DNA from: an uncultured Oscillospiraceae bacterium
GTDB taxonomy: Bacteria > Bacillota > Clostridia > Oscillospirales > Acutalibacteraceae
Length of the DNA stretch: 64,000 nt
Reading direction: 5' to 3'
Assembly (NCBI GenBank): GCA_900547305.1
Contig: URGH01000001.1
Location: 1-64,000, forward strand
This document shows, in pieces, positions 42,411-52,388 of this stretch. The translations under genes and the position numbers were made by a program. Each line of letters begins with the position of its first letter. Positions within the stretch are counted from its first letter, which is position 1. A model generated the notes under the pieces. It did no database searches. It saw only the letters and a program-made list of their open reading frames with translations, and was not told where the DNA came from.

Positions 42411-43819
42411 TGCTCAACATCCTTTCTTTTAATTTTGCCCCAGGTTTTTCTGAGCTTTCGGTATTTTAAAATGCCCTCCAAGCGGAAAATGGTTATCATT
42501 TGCCGATAACCGAAATTTTCAAGTATCGCGTAAAGCGAGAGCGTAAGGCACTGCTTTGCGCTCATTATCGATCTTCGCGTGTATTGCTCCAAAATAAGGC
42601 TGCCCATTGAAAGTATAACGCCGAGCAGCACGGCAAGCAGAAAATAAATTGTGAAGAAGAACATGTTAAGCTCGCCCATTAAAAGCGAAAACGGAATTAT
42701 AAAATAGCCGAGCGCCTCAACCACCGCTCCGAAAAGCTCAAACACCCAGTTATAGGGTATTGCCGCAAGCCCCACGCTGCCGTAGCGCGGGTTGAAGAAA
42801 AGCCCCTTGTGCGCCAGCAGCGTGTCAAGCAAGCCTATCTGCCAGCGCCTGCGCTGACTGCGTATATCGTTTACCGACATAGGTCCCTGCGTCCAGCACA
42901 CCGCGTCCTCGCAGAATATTATTTTATACTTGCGCCTGTTTGCGCGCATATATTTGTGAAGACGGACTACTATTTCCATATCCTCGCCTATTGTATTGGT
43001 CTTGTAGCCGCCCACCTCAATTACCGCCTGCTTTTTAAAAACGCCGAACGCGCCCGACACTATAAGCATTGAGTTGGTAGCGCCCCAGCTTACCCTGCCC
43101 GATAAAAACGAGCGGTAATACTCCACAATCTGAAAGCGCTCTATCATTTTCTGCGGCATTGAAAAGCCGCTTACCCGCCCGTCGCGTATTTTAAAGCCGT
43201 TTGCTATGCGCACAAGTCCGCCCGCCACAACCGTATCGGTATTTTTAAGAAACTCAACCGAAAGTCTTAAAAGCGCGTCCGGCTCAATGCGGGAATCCGC
43301 GTCAAGGCAGGCAAAAAGCGGGTAAGACGATATGTTTATCCCCGCGTTCAGCGCGTCGGATTTACCGCCGTTTTCCTTATCGACATAAATAAGGTTGGGG
43401 TACTCTATGTTATAGTATACCCCGCGAACCTCATTTGTGGGTATAGAGGTTTTCACGGCGGATTCGATTTTATAAAGCCCGAAGGTCTCCACAATTTTTT
43501 CGTGGGTTTTATCGGTCGAGCCATCGTTCACAACCACAATTTCAAACTGCGGGTAATCTATTTTCATAAGCGATTTTATGTTTGAAACGATATTTTCCTG
43601 CTCGTTATACGCCGGTATAAGCAAAGAAATGGGTAAAAGATTTTCGCTTGAAACATATCTTCCGTAATCGTTTGACTGCCTTGCTTTGTCGTTTTTGCGC
43701 ACCTTTACAAAGGAAATTATAAGCTGAATTATGTATATCAGGCTCAGAATAATGGTAAACGCCATGCAAAACCAGTTAAAAAAGGATATAAAGTAGCGTA
43801 CATAGGTTATGAAATTCAA
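42407..43819 (-). CDS. Processive family 2 glycosyltransferase (PgaC/BcsA-like)
   Basis: 470 residues. One N-terminal and about three C-terminal membrane helices frame a GT2 domain with VVVNDGSTD, CLDADSRIEPDA, IGEDMEIVVRL and the processive-synthase motif QRRRWQIG. This is the D, DxD, ED, QxxRW set of cellulose, hyaluronan and poly-GlcNAc synthases. No PilZ domain is present, so direct c-di-GMP binding is not indicated. It is the presumed polymerase and exporter of the locus. Confidence 0.88.
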   Translation of the reverse strand: MNFITYVRYFISFFNWFCMAFTIILSLIYIIQLIISFVKVRKNDKARQSNDYGRYVSSENLLPISLLIPAYNEQENIVSNIKSLMKIDYPQFEIVVVNDGSTDKTHEKIVETFGLYKIESAVKTSIPTNEVRGVYYNIEYPNLIYVDKENGGKSDALNAGINISSYPLFACLDADSRIEPDALLRLSVEFLKNTDTVVAGGLVRIANGFKIRDGRVSGFSMPQKMIERFQIVEYYRSFLSGRVSWGATNSMLIVSGAFGVFKKQAVIEVGGYKTNTIGEDMEIVVRLHKYMRANRRKYKIIFCEDAVCWTQGPMSVNDIRSQRRRWQIGLLDTLLAHKGLFFNPRYGSVGLAAIPYNWVFELFGAVVEALGYFIIPFSLLMGELNMFFFTIYFLLAVLLGVILSMGSLILEQYTRRSIMSAKQCLTLSLYAILENFGYRQMITIFRLEGILKYRKLRKTWGKIKRKDVEQ

Positions 43820-43821
43820 GC

Positions 43822-44907
43822 TTAATCCTCCTTTATGTTAACCGAGCGGTAAAGCGCGTATTTAACCGCGTCCGACGCATACTTATCGTATCCGCCGAGC
43901 ACATCCTCAATTTCGGAAATATTTACGTTCATATCAATAAGCGAATATGCCGCCGCCTGGCGTACCCACCATTCCTTATCCTTTGTGGCTTCCTTTACGC
44001 CCTGTATCGCGGCGGGGGTGCCCAGTTTTTGAAGACCCTTTACCGCCGCCGAGCGAACCACCCATTCCCTGTCCTTTGCGGCGGTAAGCAGCGTGTGCTC
44101 GTCCGTCGGGTCGGCAAGAAAGCCGAGCGCCCGCACGCAGGCTATGCGCATATCGGTATTCCGCGAAGCGGTGCCCTCGGAATAAAGGCGGTGAAAGCGC
44201 TCAAAGCCATAGGGCGCTATTGCCCTTATTATAACCGTTTTCATATAATCGTCGCACTTGTCAATTACCGCAGCCGCCAAAGCCTCTCTGTCCGCGCTGA
44301 AATTAGCAAAAAGCTCGTTTATAATGCGAAATGAGAACTTTTTATCATCCTGAATTTTTAAAATATATTCCGCCACGCCCTCGGTATATCCCAAACGCGC
44401 AAGCGCCATTGCGGCGTTGTAGGCAATGCTGCGGTTTTTGCCCTTTGAAAGCTCGTAAATATCGTTTAAATATTCGTAAGCGTCAAAATCCGCAAGCCTG
44501 CGGCAGGCATAGCCCACCCTGTATTTATCGCCCGATTTTAAAATATCCGAAAACAGCTTTACGGGGTCAAGCGCCGCATACACACCGTCAATAACCATAT
44601 CCTTTCCGCCGAGGGTTTCGCTGTCGCCGTATTCCTCCCAAAAGCAGAGCTGCGCGTCGGTCATTTCAAAAAGCCGCGCGTCGTTCCCAATCAGCTCCCG
44701 CAAAAGCTCGGTTTCGTTTTTGCGGCTGCTCTCGGTCGGGCTGTAAATTATGCCCTCAACCATGTTTTGAATTTTCTGCGACGCCGCCGCATATTTATTT
44801 TTATTATCCTCCTGCCGCTTTGCCAACGCCGCAAGCCACAAATACTCGCCGCCCAAAATCAGCAGGCAGAAAATAATGCACAACACCGCAAATAATTCGT
44901 AATGCAA
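43822..44907 (-). CDS. Membrane-anchored HEAT-repeat protein
   Basis: 361 residues. One N-terminal membrane helix (LFAVLCIIFCLLILGGEYLW) is followed by a long array of HEAT-like helical pairs; clear repeats are RIACVRALGFLADP, WVVRSAAVKGLQKLG and WWVRQAAAYSLIDM. It is probably a cytoplasmic scaffold for the synthase. It lies between the giant protein (14 bases) and the synthase (2 bases). Confidence 0.82.
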   Translation of the reverse strand: MHYELFAVLCIIFCLLILGGEYLWLAALAKRQEDNKNKYAAASQKIQNMVEGIIYSPTESSRKNETELLRELIGNDARLFEMTDAQLCFWEEYGDSETLGGKDMVIDGVYAALDPVKLFSDILKSGDKYRVGYACRRLADFDAYEYLNDIYELSKGKNRSIAYNAAMALARLGYTEGVAEYILKIQDDKKFSFRIINELFANFSADREALAAAVIDKCDDYMKTVIIRAIAPYGFERFHRLYSEGTASRNTDMRIACVRALGFLADPTDEHTLLTAAKDREWVVRSAAVKGLQKLGTPAAIQGVKEATKDKEWWVRQAAAYSLIDMNVNISEIEDVLGGYDKYASDAVKYALYRSVNIKED

Positions 44908-44921
44908 AATTTACCGCTCCT

Positions 44922-47921
44922 CTACTTTGAAGAAAAATAGTTTTTAACCTGCGTAAAGCTGTTCTTTTCACGCATGGTATAGCCGACCTTTTCCCATGTA
45001 GCCCATTTAAAGGTCTTGTAAGACGGGTCTTCCTTTTTCTCGGGGAACAGGTAAAGCTGATCGCCCGTTTGCTTATCGGCAATAAGCACCGAAACAATAG
45101 CGCCGTTTGTGCTTACCGTCTTTGCCTGACCCGATAAAGCGCCCTCGTTGTTTATAACAATTCTCTGCGACGGGTCGGTAACGTTAAGCCACGACCAGGG
45201 TATTCTTATATAAACCGTGGAGCCCGTCTGGTAAAACTGATTATCGCCCGAGGTAAATCCGCCGTAGGTAAGGCGGGATACAAGGTTATAATTCCCCGAA
45301 TAGCTTTCTTTTGTGGCATAAGCGCCGCGGCTGCGGTCGTAAGACCCGGTAACGTAAAGCGCCGCGTCCTGCTTGCCCGAAAAGCTCAGAACAAATTCCA
45401 TACCCGAAAGGGAGGTTGGGGTGTAGTCCTTTGAATAGTAGTATTCACCGTCGTTGCGCTGGTAGGTATCTATACCTATAAAGAAATGCTCGGTTGAAAA
45501 ATCAATCTCGGTCAGCAGCTGCGCTGTAATATAGAAATATCCCGCTCCCGAGGACAGCGAAAGCATCTGAACGCGGTCATCATCCGCTAAATTTATCCCC
45601 GTTTCCTTGGGTGCTTCGGCGTCAAGCGCCACAAGCCCCGTGGTTTGCGCGGGATCCGCCACGTTTTGCCACAGACTGTTGTTTTCAAGCGGCACCGTGA
45701 ACGGGTAAAGCTCGTTTGATACTGCCGACCAATCGTCGTTAAGGTCTGCCGCCACCGCTGCCGCGGCGCCCGCCTTATCCGCCGCCGAAAGCAAAGCCAC
45801 CGTTTGCTGACCCTGCGCTTTTTCGGTAACCGCGGCTCTGTCGCCCTGCCCGTTCGCGGAACTTGCGCCGAGCCCCGAAATCAGCAGTCGGTTACCCGTC
45901 GCGCTGTTAAGGCTTTCAAATTCCTCTGCCTTAACATCTCCGTAGGAGACGGCGAAAAACGCGTAATTTTCGCGGCAGGCTTTATCGCTTATTATATCGT
46001 CAAGCGAATACGCCCCATCGCCCGCCGTTTCGCTGCCCTTTATAAGCGATTTATCGCAATAAACGCCTATCGGCACAGTGCTGCCGTACTGCCCTGCTGC
46101 GCGCTCCTGCACCGTATCGTACATAAGCGCGGCAATTCCCGCGTTTCCGTCGGCGGCGGCATATTTGCCCGAGTATGAAATATTTGCGGGCGCGTTTTCG
46201 GCATTTACCGTAACCGCAAGCAGATAGGCGGATATATCAATAAAGTAAGAAGAATTTTCTTCGCTGCCGCTCGGTTTAAAGGAGCCCTTGCCGTGAAGAA
46301 CGTCAACCGCCGACTGTAAGCGGGCTTTAATATTATCCTCGCTTTCCTCGCCGTTTACTTCAATATTCTGTATTATATAAACCGTATCCGCTCCCGATTT
46401 TGTATTGTTGGAATAAACCGCGCGGTAAAACTCGGGCGGCAGAATATCCTTTGCGTAAATACAGTCAGCGCCCAGTTTCAGCGCCTTGTCAATTAAATTC
46501 TGATAAAAGGTGTAGTTCCGCGAAAAGCCCTTTTGCCCCGGCTCCGAGCCGTTAATGCTTACGGCGTTAATTCGCATATTCTCCCATTTATCCCCCGAAA
46601 GCAGCTGAAAACCGCTGTCGGTAATGCGGAAACGCTCCGCCTTGTTATTACCAGTTTCCGCTTTCGCTTTGGGCTCGATTTCTTTAAGAATTTTTTTCAT
46701 TAAGGGATTGTAAAAATTCCAGTAAAAATTGCTTATATCACCCTGGCGGTCATAGGATATCCACCTGTAAATACTGTCGGCAAACAAAAAGCGGTTGTAA
46801 TTTTCGTGGCTTACATAATCGTTGAAATCGCCCGCGAAATAATAAACGGGCGCCTTTCCCTCTGCCTTTTTGCACATTGCCGCCGAGAAAACAGGACTTT
46901 TTAAAACGCCCTTCAGCTTTTCCATACCCGTAGCGTTAACGTCAAATTCAAAGCTGGCAATAACGTCCGTACCGCTGTTCGGCTCAACAATTTCAAACCA
47001 GTTGTAAAAGTTCACCTTATTGCAGCTGCCAAACTGCTTTTTAAAATCCTTGTTTATGCGCACTGTAAGCAGGTTTTTAGACTCAAAGTCGGTCTTCTGC
47101 TCAAGAATTATAATTCTGTCCGAAGAAACGAGCAGTATTCCGGGGCCCGAAAACTGCCACTCAACGCCCTCCTGTTTTTCATACATAGGCGGCGCCCAGT
47201 CGGGCACGTCGGTGAAATCCTGCAAATCGTAAATATAGCGCCCCACCCAGCCCGTAGGCCTTATGCCGCAAAGGGAGGAAAGCTGCGAATAAACCGAGGA
47301 ATCAAGCCCCGAATTGAAAAGCTCCATTTCCGCAACAACGGTTGCGCCGTTTTCATAGGCGTATGAAATAACCGACATATCGTCTACGGTTATTCCCGCG
47401 CCCTTTGCCGCGGAATTATCATAATAGCCGTAGGTATCGTCCACCGCGCCGTAAACGTCCGCAACATACATAAGGTCGGGCGTGTAATCAAGGGTGGATA
47501 AATCGCGGCGGGACTCTATTTTGCCCGAATCATCAAGCAGCGGTCCGAAATAATCGGTTTTGTAATTATAAAATTTTTTATTTTGAAAAACATACTTCTG
47601 CTGCTCTAAAAGCCAGAAAAAGCCCTGGTGCTTGCGGTAAGCCGAGCGTATGTCAATATCGTTGCCGTCCTCTACGGTTAAAACCGTTTTATCAAGCAGG
47701 CAAACGTTAAGCAAGGTTTTAGGCTTTATCCGCCAGCCTATAAACACAAAAGCAAACAGCGCCAGAAACACAAGAGGTATAATAAAATACCACTTTGCTT
47801 TTTTCGGCTTTTTAACCTTTTCAACCTCAGCCTCGGTATGCTTTTCACGCTCCTTTTCCGGGTCAAAGCGTATTTCTCCGTCCTCGGCGGTAAATTCGTT
47901 TTCGTTCGGGTTTTTGTTCAT
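44922..47921 (-). CDS. Giant single-pass membrane protein with degenerate GH-A-like module
   Basis: 999 residues. The N-terminal 45 residues are charged and cytoplasmic, followed by a membrane helix (WYFIIPLVFLALFAFVFIGW). An unassigned extracytoplasmic domain covers about 80-420. About 430-700 aligns with the barrels of the two downstream paralogues (LGADCIYAKDILPPEFYRAV), but the acid/base segment reads AVTVNAENAPANI, so a catalytic role is doubtful. The C-terminus shares the module with YIRIPWSWLNVTDPSQR. A BcsB-like periplasmic co-polymerase or binding role is conceivable. It overlaps the HD-GYP gene by 4 bases. Confidence 0.65.
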   Translation of the reverse strand: MNKNPNENEFTAEDGEIRFDPEKEREKHTEAEVEKVKKPKKAKWYFIIPLVFLALFAFVFIGWRIKPKTLLNVCLLDKTVLTVEDGNDIDIRSAYRKHQGFFWLLEQQKYVFQNKKFYNYKTDYFGPLLDDSGKIESRRDLSTLDYTPDLMYVADVYGAVDDTYGYYDNSAAKGAGITVDDMSVISYAYENGATVVAEMELFNSGLDSSVYSQLSSLCGIRPTGWVGRYIYDLQDFTDVPDWAPPMYEKQEGVEWQFSGPGILLVSSDRIIILEQKTDFESKNLLTVRINKDFKKQFGSCNKVNFYNWFEIVEPNSGTDVIASFEFDVNATGMEKLKGVLKSPVFSAAMCKKAEGKAPVYYFAGDFNDYVSHENYNRFLFADSIYRWISYDRQGDISNFYWNFYNPLMKKILKEIEPKAKAETGNNKAERFRITDSGFQLLSGDKWENMRINAVSINGSEPGQKGFSRNYTFYQNLIDKALKLGADCIYAKDILPPEFYRAVYSNNTKSGADTVYIIQNIEVNGEESEDNIKARLQSAVDVLHGKGSFKPSGSEENSSYFIDISAYLLAVTVNAENAPANISYSGKYAAADGNAGIAALMYDTVQERAAGQYGSTVPIGVYCDKSLIKGSETAGDGAYSLDDIISDKACRENYAFFAVSYGDVKAEEFESLNSATGNRLLISGLGASSANGQGDRAAVTEKAQGQQTVALLSAADKAGAAAAVAADLNDDWSAVSNELYPFTVPLENNSLWQNVADPAQTTGLVALDAEAPKETGINLADDDRVQMLSLSSGAGYFYITAQLLTEIDFSTEHFFIGIDTYQRNDGEYYYSKDYTPTSLSGMEFVLSFSGKQDAALYVTGSYDRSRGAYATKESYSGNYNLVSRLTYGGFTSGDNQFYQTGSTVYIRIPWSWLNVTDPSQRIVINNEGALSGQAKTVSTNGAIVSVLIADKQTGDQLYLFPEKKEDPSYKTFKWATWEKVGYTMREKNSFTQVKNYFSSK

Positions 47922-50149
47922 TTGTTTTTCTCCGCTACCTTTGCTTTTATTTCATCTATACACCCGTGCATTGCCTCAACCACTGCCGGGTCATACATTG
48001 TTCCGGAGTTTGAGTTTATATAGTCCACAACATTATCAACCTGCCATGCGTCCTTATATGAACGCTTGGTGGTAAGCGCATCTATTGTGTCGGCAACCGT
48101 TACTATGCGCGCGTATTCGTTTATATTTTCCCCCGCAATTCCGTTGTAGCCCTTGCCGTCCCACCGCTCGTGGTGCTCGGCGGCTATTTCGGCGGCGCAA
48201 CGCATAAACTCACCGTCAAAAACAGATAACAGCCGCCTGCCGTATTCGGTGTGCTCCTTAATAGTTTCGCGTTCGCTTTCCGAAAGCAGACCCGTTTTGT
48301 TTGTAATTTCGGTAGGTATTGCCGTTTTGCCTATATCGTGCAGCATTGCCGCGGCAGCTACCGTATTGCATATTTCTTGGGGATAGCCCATTTTTCGCAT
48401 AAGCAAATCGGTATAATACGCTACGCACTCAATGTGATCCGGGTTGTTTCCGGCGGCTGTCTCGGTATCGGCTGCAAGCTGTGTGAATGCTTCTATTTTC
48501 GTCTTTTCCGTATCCTCATACTGTGAAAAGCGCGATAAAGCAACCTCGGTGCAGGTGTAAACCGTATCCATAATGCTTGTGAAAAAGTGTGAAAGCCCGT
48601 TGCTTAAATTTTCAAAATGAAAAAACACGGCGGGATTACCGTTTTCGGTAAATACAAAATCAAAATAAGCGTCGGCAAAAACGCAAAGCCTGCCGCTTTC
48701 GGCGCACCGTTTTTCTATTATTTCATAGTTTACACCGCCCGGCAGGGAATTATAAATCTGACTGTACCCGCCGTTTTCCTTTACCGAAACCTCAAAGGCA
48801 ATATTATGCGCGGCGTTTTCGGTAAATATTTCGCTGCAAAGCTTAATAACGCCGTCCGCCGCCGCTTTACAAGCAGAAATCTTATCGCGGCGGGAAATTA
48901 TATCTGCCATAATATCCGCCGTTTCCCCCACGCATTTATCATACGTTTCGGTTTTAAGCTTTGCTGTATCGGCACTGTCCCTTGCAAATGCCTTTGCCGA
49001 TAAAATAAAGCTGATAAAGCCCAAAAACACCAGCTCGCCTATAATTCGGCAATAGGTAAAGTTGTTTCTGAACCTGAGCGAAAACTGCATAGCGCCGCAA
49101 AGCGCGTCCAGCAGCGATAGGTAGGTAAGCATTATAAAAAAGCCCGTGGCAAACTGTATTCTGTGTTTTAAAGGGCGGGCGCACCCGTAAGCGCAAACAG
49201 CCGTGCAAATTGCCGAAAGCAGCGCCGATAAAAGCATAACCGACCTTGCAATAACCACATTCGGTATAAAAAATGTTGCAGCGGCGGCAGCTACACTGAG
49301 CGCGGAAAAAAGAAATATTTTTTTTCCCTTAATTTCAAGCGCGGATTTTGCCGTTAACGTGAAAATTAAAATAATAAATATCTCTGTGGCGACAGCTGTA
49401 TTGTAAAGCTGCGGAAAATTTATAAAATAGGTTGCACCGGTTATCGCCTGCAAAGCCGCGGCTGTGCCGTAAAGTAAAATAAGCCCCGCTGTTTTAAAGC
49501 CCGGCGCCCTGTTTTTTTTGTAAAAAGGCAGGAAAGCTGCCGCAAACAGCGCCGCTATGCCGAGCACCAGCATTATTGCGGCAAAAACCAATACGCCGTT
49601 TACCGTAAATCCCGGGTTTTCGGCATTGCCTGTAATTTCGGTTGTAATTTCCGCGGAAAAAGGCAGACAAACCGAAATTTCAATTTCGGTTTCACTGTCA
49701 GCCGCCGGCAGCACCACCGCGTTATAGCGGTTGCCCACATATTCGCTTTCGCCGTAATGGTTATTATAAACCGCCTCACCGTTGAGCGCTATTTGCATAG
49801 GCGCATAGTCAGCCCTTATAATAAGCTTCCGTTCGATTGCAGCGCCGTCAATACTAAAGCGAATATGCATATATTTCCCGCTTTTTTCCCTTGTCATGGG
49901 AGTAAACGCATTAGCCGCGCTCCACTCAGCCTTGTTATCGGTCGGCGGCTGCTTGCTGTTTGTGTAAATATACTCCCACGCCGGCACCGATTTACCTGAT
50001 ATAACCGAAGCCTCCACATGATTAAAAACATAGGTTACTGCCACTGTTACAACAAGTAAAACCGCCGCAAACTCGGCTAAAAGCCAAAAGTTTGCCCCGC
50101 CTGCGGCTGTTTTTTTAATTTTTTGCAAAAAGTAGGTTAGTTTACGCAT
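47918..50149 (-). CDS. Membrane HD-GYP-domain c-di-GMP phosphodiesterase
   Basis: 743 residues. A membrane helix, an extracytoplasmic beta domain (about 60-190) and six to seven membrane helices resemble 7TM-DISM receptors. The C-terminal HD-GYP domain has MLHDIGKTAIP, IKEHTEYGRRLL, HHERWDGKGYN and TVADTIDALTTKRSYK. The GYP triad reads GYN. The family hydrolyses c-di-GMP to pGpG or GMP. Genetic coupling to the exopolysaccharide genes suggests local control of c-di-GMP in response to an external signal. Confidence 0.85.
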   Translation of the reverse strand: MRKLTYFLQKIKKTAAGGANFWLLAEFAAVLLVVTVAVTYVFNHVEASVISGKSVPAWEYIYTNSKQPPTDNKAEWSAANAFTPMTREKSGKYMHIRFSIDGAAIERKLIIRADYAPMQIALNGEAVYNNHYGESEYVGNRYNAVVLPAADSETEIEISVCLPFSAEITTEITGNAENPGFTVNGVLVFAAIMLVLGIAALFAAAFLPFYKKNRAPGFKTAGLILLYGTAAALQAITGATYFINFPQLYNTAVATEIFIILIFTLTAKSALEIKGKKIFLFSALSVAAAAATFFIPNVVIARSVMLLSALLSAICTAVCAYGCARPLKHRIQFATGFFIMLTYLSLLDALCGAMQFSLRFRNNFTYCRIIGELVFLGFISFILSAKAFARDSADTAKLKTETYDKCVGETADIMADIISRRDKISACKAAADGVIKLCSEIFTENAAHNIAFEVSVKENGGYSQIYNSLPGGVNYEIIEKRCAESGRLCVFADAYFDFVFTENGNPAVFFHFENLSNGLSHFFTSIMDTVYTCTEVALSRFSQYEDTEKTKIEAFTQLAADTETAAGNNPDHIECVAYYTDLLMRKMGYPQEICNTVAAAAMLHDIGKTAIPTEITNKTGLLSESERETIKEHTEYGRRLLSVFDGEFMRCAAEIAAEHHERWDGKGYNGIAGENINEYARIVTVADTIDALTTKRSYKDAWQVDNVVDYINSNSGTMYDPAVVEAMHGCIDEIKAKVAEKNK

Positions 50150-50158
50150 TTTTCACCC

Positions 50159-50356
50159 CTACAAACGCGAATATTTTTCCAAAAGCTTTTTAACCTCAGG
50201 CGGGCTTTGCGCGGTGGCGGCGCTGCTGCCCGAAATATCGGGGCAGGCTTTTATAGCCTCGCCCAAAGCCTCATACGCCCGCGTCACCCGCTCAAGCGCC
50301 GCTCTCAGCTCTTTATTTTCCCTTTCAAGCTCTTCAAGCGTTTTTTCTCTGCTCAA
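50159..50356 (-). CDS. Small coiled-coil protein
   Basis: 65 residues. The first half is a strong heptad coiled coil (EELERENKELRAALERVTRA); the remainder is flexible and ends LLEKYSRL. No membrane segment. It lies 13 bases after the lipoprotein gene and 9 before the HD-GYP gene, in the same operon. Function unknown; it may be a small scaffold. Confidence 0.6.
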   Translation of the reverse strand: MSREKTLEELERENKELRAALERVTRAYEALGEAIKACPDISGSSAATAQSPPEVKKLLEKYSRL

Positions 50357-50369
50357 TCCTTTACGCCCC

Positions 50370-50990
50370 TTATTTTGAAGAAGTCATTTTTTTAATAATC
50401 GCGCGGCCCGAACTATCCTCAACCGTTAAAACGGTTTTGCCCGTTTTTTCGGTCTTAGCCGAATCGGAGTAAAACACGGAGGTTACCTTATAGGTATCGG
50501 TTCCGGCGCGTTTTATTTCGGTATCGTAGTAAATTTCGGTGCCGTAGTGCGGCTCCCACATTTCAAACTGCTTTTTGCCGCTGTTGTAAAGGTCTGCCTT
50601 TGTAATATCTGACGAAACCGAACCGAAATATTTTAAAATCTGCAATTTAATATCATCGGCAGAGGCGGTTCTCAGTCTGTTTCCGGCATTCGGCATATCG
50701 GTAAGATTTTCATAATAAATATGGCAAAAGGCAAACTGCACCAGCGCGTTCACCGAAATATCATCGGGGGAGGTGAATTTTTCCTGCGCCAGCAAATACC
50801 GCAATTCATAGCTGCGGTGTGCAAGCGCGTCGGCGTTTATATATTCAGGAACAGGCTTATTGCTTGTTTCCCCGCCCTGCTCTTCCGAAGTAATTTCGGA
50901 AGAATTCTTTTTTATTCCGGGGTTTTTGTTGTTGCAACCCGCAAAAGTAAATATTATAAGCAGCGCCAAAAGGCACGCAAACCTTTTCAT
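50370..50990 (-). CDS. Putative lipoprotein of the exopolysaccharide locus
   Basis: About 206 residues from the chosen start MKRFACLLALLIIFTFAGC, a lipoprotein signal with Cys at the lipobox. The longer reading frame upstream would cross a strong terminator hairpin, and GGGAG lies before the chosen ATG. The mature part (FEMWEPHYGTEIYYDTEI) is a small beta-rich domain without a recognised family. Confidence 0.68.
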   Translation of the reverse strand: MKRFACLLALLIIFTFAGCNNKNPGIKKNSSEITSEEQGGETSNKPVPEYINADALAHRSYELRYLLAQEKFTSPDDISVNALVQFAFCHIYYENLTDMPNAGNRLRTASADDIKLQILKYFGSVSSDITKADLYNSGKKQFEMWEPHYGTEIYYDTEIKRAGTDTYKVTSVFYSDSAKTEKTGKTVLTVEDSSGRAIIKKMTSSK

Positions 50991-51017
50991 TATCATGTCT
51001 CCCAAATCTATAAAAAA

Positions 51018-51047
51018 TCGCCGCCGCACAACCTTGCGCAGCAGCGA
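51018..51047 (-). terminator. Strong terminator after the riboswitch-controlled gene
   Basis: A 13-bp stem (TCGCTGCTGCGCA with TGTGCGGCGGCGA, three G-U pairs) with a 4-base loop, followed by six T residues. It separates the secreted repeat protein from the rest of the locus, so downstream genes need read-through or their own promoter. Confidence 0.88.
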
Positions 51048-51083
51048 CAAAACCTTAAAATTTATAACGGCTGACAGTACGGT

Positions 51084-52313
51084 TTAATAATTCCACATAT
51101 AATCGGTATATGAAATTGTCAAATCCTCGTTGTTCTCAATAAACACATCAGCCGAGCCGACATACTTATGAGCAATGTATGCGTCGGACTTAATTGTTGA
51201 GCCTAACGGCAGATTTACCGAAAGACTTTCAAGCGGGGTGTTAACAACCTGCTTTATTCCGGTCTGCTTGTTATAGTCGGTCTTAAAGTGGTATCTGTAG
51301 GCCATAAAGCACTTGTTTACATCGGTTCTGAGCACCGGATCACCCTTCGGCAAAACAAACGTCTTGGTTTCGGGGTCAAAGCTTCTCTCATCATAGCGGT
51401 TAGATACCCTAACGGTGTAAACCACGGTGCCGCAAATGCCGTCGCCGTCGTCCGAATATCTATCGTTATCCCAGTTGTTGGAGCACATCTGAAATTTATA
51501 TTCTTTTCCGATTTCAAGAATTATGCTTTCGCCGCCGTAGTAAACGGTGCCGTCCTCAAAACGAACCGACATTCTTTTCGGGCACACAATGCTGCCCTTA
51601 ACCTCATTTTTGCCGGGTTCTCTGTCAGCGTCGGGCTTATCGGTTGCGGGCTGCTTTTTCCAGCATGCGTAAAGGGTTACGGTATTCATATTTGCCGAAA
51701 AGATAAGTTTGTCCGACGTTATAACGTCGCCCGCCTTGTATGCGGTGCCCGAACCGTCGGCAGCGGTGTTCCAACCTATAAAATCATAGCCCTCGCGGGT
51801 AAAGCCGTTTTCCTTTACGGTAGCCGAGTCGCCTTTATAGTAGTGTGTTCCGTCGGTTACGGCACCTGCCGCGTTATCGCAGTTAGCATCATAAAGCACG
51901 CTGCAGAAAGGAGTTACAACGCCGTCAACATGCCAGCCGTCGTCTTCCCACTTCACAACATACCAAATAATTGATTGCCCGTCTTTAAGAGTTACGCTCG
52001 GCGCGCTTACAATAATTTTTTCAACGCTTGCGCCGGTTTCATCATAAACGCCGTCTAAATTACTGTTGGTAATTGTTATTTTACCCCAGCCTGCTACCAT
52101 ATAATTTTTTGACGGCTGCGACGCTGTTCCTACCGGAACCTCAAGACCTTCGTTAAGTAAATAGAACCTAGCGTCAACGGTTCTTGACCAATTGCTGCCG
52201 TGACCGGTATAGTAATCCCAATCCTCCCAGCTGTATGCCTCTGCCGAGGCGGTTACGCCGAAAATGCCCAAAAGCATTGCAGCGGCAACTAATACGGAAA
52301 ATAACTTTTTCAT
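51084..52313 (-). CDS. Secreted protein with InlB/Listeria-Bacteroides repeat
   Basis: About 409 residues. The signal peptide is MKKLFSVLVAAAMLLGIFGV with cleavage near SAEA. Around residues 160-240 lies an InlB B-type (Flg_new) repeat, with GFTREGYDFIGWNTAADGSG, YKAGDVI and VTLYACWKK. The rest is beta-rich and unassigned; no C-terminal sortase motif or anchor is seen. It is the gene directly under the c-di-GMP riboswitch, so it is probably a surface or matrix adhesin. I start at 52313, after AAAAGGACGG. Confidence 0.8.
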   Translation of the reverse strand: MKKLFSVLVAAAMLLGIFGVTASAEAYSWEDWDYYTGHGSNWSRTVDARFYLLNEGLEVPVGTASQPSKNYMVAGWGKITITNSNLDGVYDETGASVEKIIVSAPSVTLKDGQSIIWYVVKWEDDGWHVDGVVTPFCSVLYDANCDNAAGAVTDGTHYYKGDSATVKENGFTREGYDFIGWNTAADGSGTAYKAGDVITSDKLIFSANMNTVTLYACWKKQPATDKPDADREPGKNEVKGSIVCPKRMSVRFEDGTVYYGGESIILEIGKEYKFQMCSNNWDNDRYSDDGDGICGTVVYTVRVSNRYDERSFDPETKTFVLPKGDPVLRTDVNKCFMAYRYHFKTDYNKQTGIKQVVNTPLESLSVNLPLGSTIKSDAYIAHKYVGSADVFIENNEDLTISYTDYMWNY

Positions 52314-52345
52314 AAACATCCGTCCTTTTAAGAGAAAATAAAAAA

Positions 52346-52388
52346 GCTGCACCTATAACGGAATTTAAAAATTCCATATAAGTGCAGC
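52346..52388 (-). terminator. Riboswitch expression-platform terminator
   Basis: GCTGCAC..TATA..GGAATTT pairs with AAATTCC..TATA..GTGCAGC and is followed by six T residues. Its 5' strand begins with GCTGC, the 3' end of the aptamer, so aptamer and terminator compete for those bases. Confidence 0.85.

Noticed and set aside
51288..51974. 228-codon rightward ORF
   Set aside because: Antisense to the secreted repeat protein, which has a signal peptide, riboswitch and terminator supporting the leftward frame.
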